Notes under the pieces: model-generated
Seen by the model: the letters and a program-made list of their open reading frames with translations, nothing else
What the model was told of the DNA's origin: nothing
The model's database searches: none
In this document: in pieces, positions 14,207 through 15,462 of the stretch
How positions within the stretch are numbered: the stretch's first letter is position 1
Layout: every line of letters begins with the position of its first letter
NCBI GenBank assembly: GCA_020025735.1
Contig: JAHHRP010000034.1
Coordinates: forward strand, 1-15,462
Source: Evtepia sp.
GTDB taxonomy: Bacteria > Bacillota > Clostridia > Oscillospirales > Oscillospiraceae
Reading direction: 5' to 3'
Length of the DNA stretch: 15,462 nucleotides
Made by a program: the position numbers and the translations under genes

Positions 14207-15462
14207 ATGGACAATGCGCCCCAGTATGTGATCGAAATGCTTCACATCACCAAGGAGTTTCCTGGGATTCGGGCCAATGATGACATCACGCTCCAGCTGA
14301 AGAAAGGAGAGATCCATGCGCTGTTGGGAGAAAATGGCGCGGGGAAATCGACGCTGATGTCGATTCTATTTGGGATGTATCAGCCGGAGGCTGGAGAGAT
14401 CCGCAAAAATGGTGTGCCAGTAACCATTCAAAATCCCAATGATGCTACGGCTTTAGGGATTGGGATGGTCCATCAGCACTTCAAATTGGTAGAAGTTTTT
14501 ACGGTTTTGGATAACATCATTTTGGGAGCAGAGGACACCAGATTTGGGTTTTTGCAAAAAAAGCAGGCGCGGCAAAAGGTTGCTGCGCTGTCAGAGCGCT
14601 ACGGGCTAAAGATCGACCTGGATGCCAAGGTAGAGGACATCACGGTAGGGATGCAGCAGCGGGTGGAGATTTTGAAGATGCTCTATCGGGACAATGAGAT
14701 CCTGATTTTTGACGAACCCACAGCGGTCCTTACGCCCCAGGAGATTGACGAACTGATGCAGATTATGAAAAATCTGGCAGCAGAAGGGAAGTCGATTCTT
14801 TTCATTTCCCATAAGCTCAATGAGATCATGATGGTTTCTGATCGGATCACTGTTTTGCGAAAGGGAAAGTATGTTGGCACAGTAAACGCCAAGGATACAG
14901 ATAAGCAAGCACTTTCCAATATGATGGTGGGACGTCCGGTCCAGTTGGAGGTAAACAAAACCACTGCCAAACCCGGCGAGATGGTTCTGGAAGTGGAGGA
15001 TCTGCATGTCCCATCTCGCCTACACAAAAAGGATGCTGTGCGAGGCGTGAGCTTCCAGGTGCGGGCAGGGGAGATCGTCTGTCTGGCTGGGATAGACGGC
15101 AACGGTCAGAGTGAGCTGGTCTACGGTCTGACAGGATTGGAGAAGTGTACAGGGGGTCATATTCGCCTATGTGGAGAGGAGATTTCTCATGTCGCCATCC
15201 GCAATCGGTTAAAAGAGCTTTGTCATATCCCAGAAGATCGGCATAAGCACGGTTTGGTGCTGGACTTTACGCTGGAGCAGAACATGGTCCTCCAGCGGTT
15301 CCAGGAGCCAAAGTTCCAAAAGATGGGCTTTTTGAAAAAAGATGTTATGCGGCAGTATACCCAGACCCTTATTGAACAGTACGATGTGCGTAGTGGTCAG
15401 GGTCCGATCACTGTGGCCCGGAGTATGTCTGGGGGCAATCAGCAAAAGGCCATCATTGCCCG
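14207..15462 (+). CDS. ABC transporter ATP-binding protein, tandem-domain nucleoside/sugar type (partial, runs off the right edge)
   Basis: The first 418 residues are visible, of roughly 500 expected for the family. The protein powers the importer served by the BMP lipoprotein. The first nucleotide-binding domain has Walker A GENGAGKST (41-49), a degenerate signature ITVGMQQ (145-151), Walker B ILIFDE (165-170) and the H-loop His202. The second, less canonical domain begins near 258, with GIDGNGQSE (295-303) in place of Walker A and signature SMSGGNQQ (407-414). The asymmetric pair is typical of the RbsA/YufO (NupO) group. The ATG at 14207 follows AGGTGA (14197-14202), a rather short spacing, and the protein aligns with the family from there. 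Two permease genes are expected beyond the window. The frame is open to the last base. Confidence 0.93.
   Translation, partial: MDNAPQYVIEMLHITKEFPGIRANDDITLQLKKGEIHALLGENGAGKSTLMSILFGMYQPEAGEIRKNGVPVTIQNPNDATALGIGMVHQHFKLVEVFTVLDNIILGAEDTRFGFLQKKQARQKVAALSERYGLKIDLDAKVEDITVGMQQRVEILKMLYRDNEILIFDEPTAVLTPQEIDELMQIMKNLAAEGKSILFISHKLNEIMMVSDRITVLRKGKYVGTVNAKDTDKQALSNMMVGRPVQLEVNKTTAKPGEMVLEVEDLHVPSRLHKKDAVRGVSFQVRAGEIVCLAGIDGNGQSELVYGLTGLEKCTGGHIRLCGEEISHVAIRNRLKELCHIPEDRHKHGLVLDFTLEQNMVLQRFQEPKFQKMGFLKKDVMRQYTQTLIEQYDVRSGQGPITVARSMSGGNQQKAIIA

Noticed and set aside
1..15462. CRISPR array, tRNA or rRNA genes, insertion sequence
   Set aside because: I read the intergenic regions for regular repeats, tRNA-like cloverleaf signals, terminal inverted repeats and transposase motifs and found none. 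Small RNAs without sequence signature could still be missed.

Overview
The window looks like chromosomal core sequence from an anaerobic Gram-positive Clostridia member. A gut Oscillospiraceae-type relative (Flavonifractor, Pseudoflavonifractor or Intestinimonas-like) is my best guess, inferred from gene content, moderate GC with AT-rich intergenic regions, strong AGGAGG-type ribosome sites and a one-piece pyruvate:ferredoxin oxidoreductase. I see no phage, transposon, CRISPR, tRNA or rRNA gene.

Layout, left to right. (1) 1-924: a short AT-rich leader and a small alpha/beta hydrolase. (2) 1094-3390: a DegV/FakB-type fatty-acid-binding protein, then a secreted PcsB-like coiled-coil protein with an intact M23/LytM peptidase domain, each behind its own good promoter. 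(3) 3410-4165: a bidirectional terminator, then trmO on the minus strand. (4) 4365-6011: a fused alpha-beta family I CoA-transferase, divergent from trmO. (5) 6022-7139: another bidirectional terminator, then a YeiH/UPF0324 membrane protein on the minus strand. (6) 7140-7683: the longest gene-free stretch, holding the yeiH promoter, possible RNA structure, a candidate promoter and a 34-codon candidate ORF. (7) 7684-11253: nifJ (GTG start) with all three Fe-S clusters and the thiamine-diphosphate (TPP) residues intact. (8) 11310-12587: tail-to-tail terminators, then nrdR and tdk on the minus strand. (9) 12756-15462: a BMP-family lipoprotein and the first 418 codons of its ABC ATPase, which runs off the right edge.

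Functional links. PFOR and the CoA-transferase fit fermentative acyl-CoA metabolism, though they are not one operon. NrdR (dNTP-pool sensor), thymidine kinase (deoxynucleoside salvage) and the BMP/ABC importer (a family that includes nucleoside transporters) form a neighbourhood with a nucleotide theme. The PcsB-like protein is the sort of cell-wall hydrolase placed under WalRK control in other Firmicutes, and a partial WalR-type site precedes its promoter.

The genes are mostly ordinary, well-conserved families. The less explained material is in the intergenic regions: the nifJ leader, palindromes over the promoters of the ABC ATPase, bmpA and CoA-transferase genes, and a terminator between the binding protein and its ATPase. 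No clear novel multi-gene system is visible. The nifJ leader is the best place to look for something undescribed.
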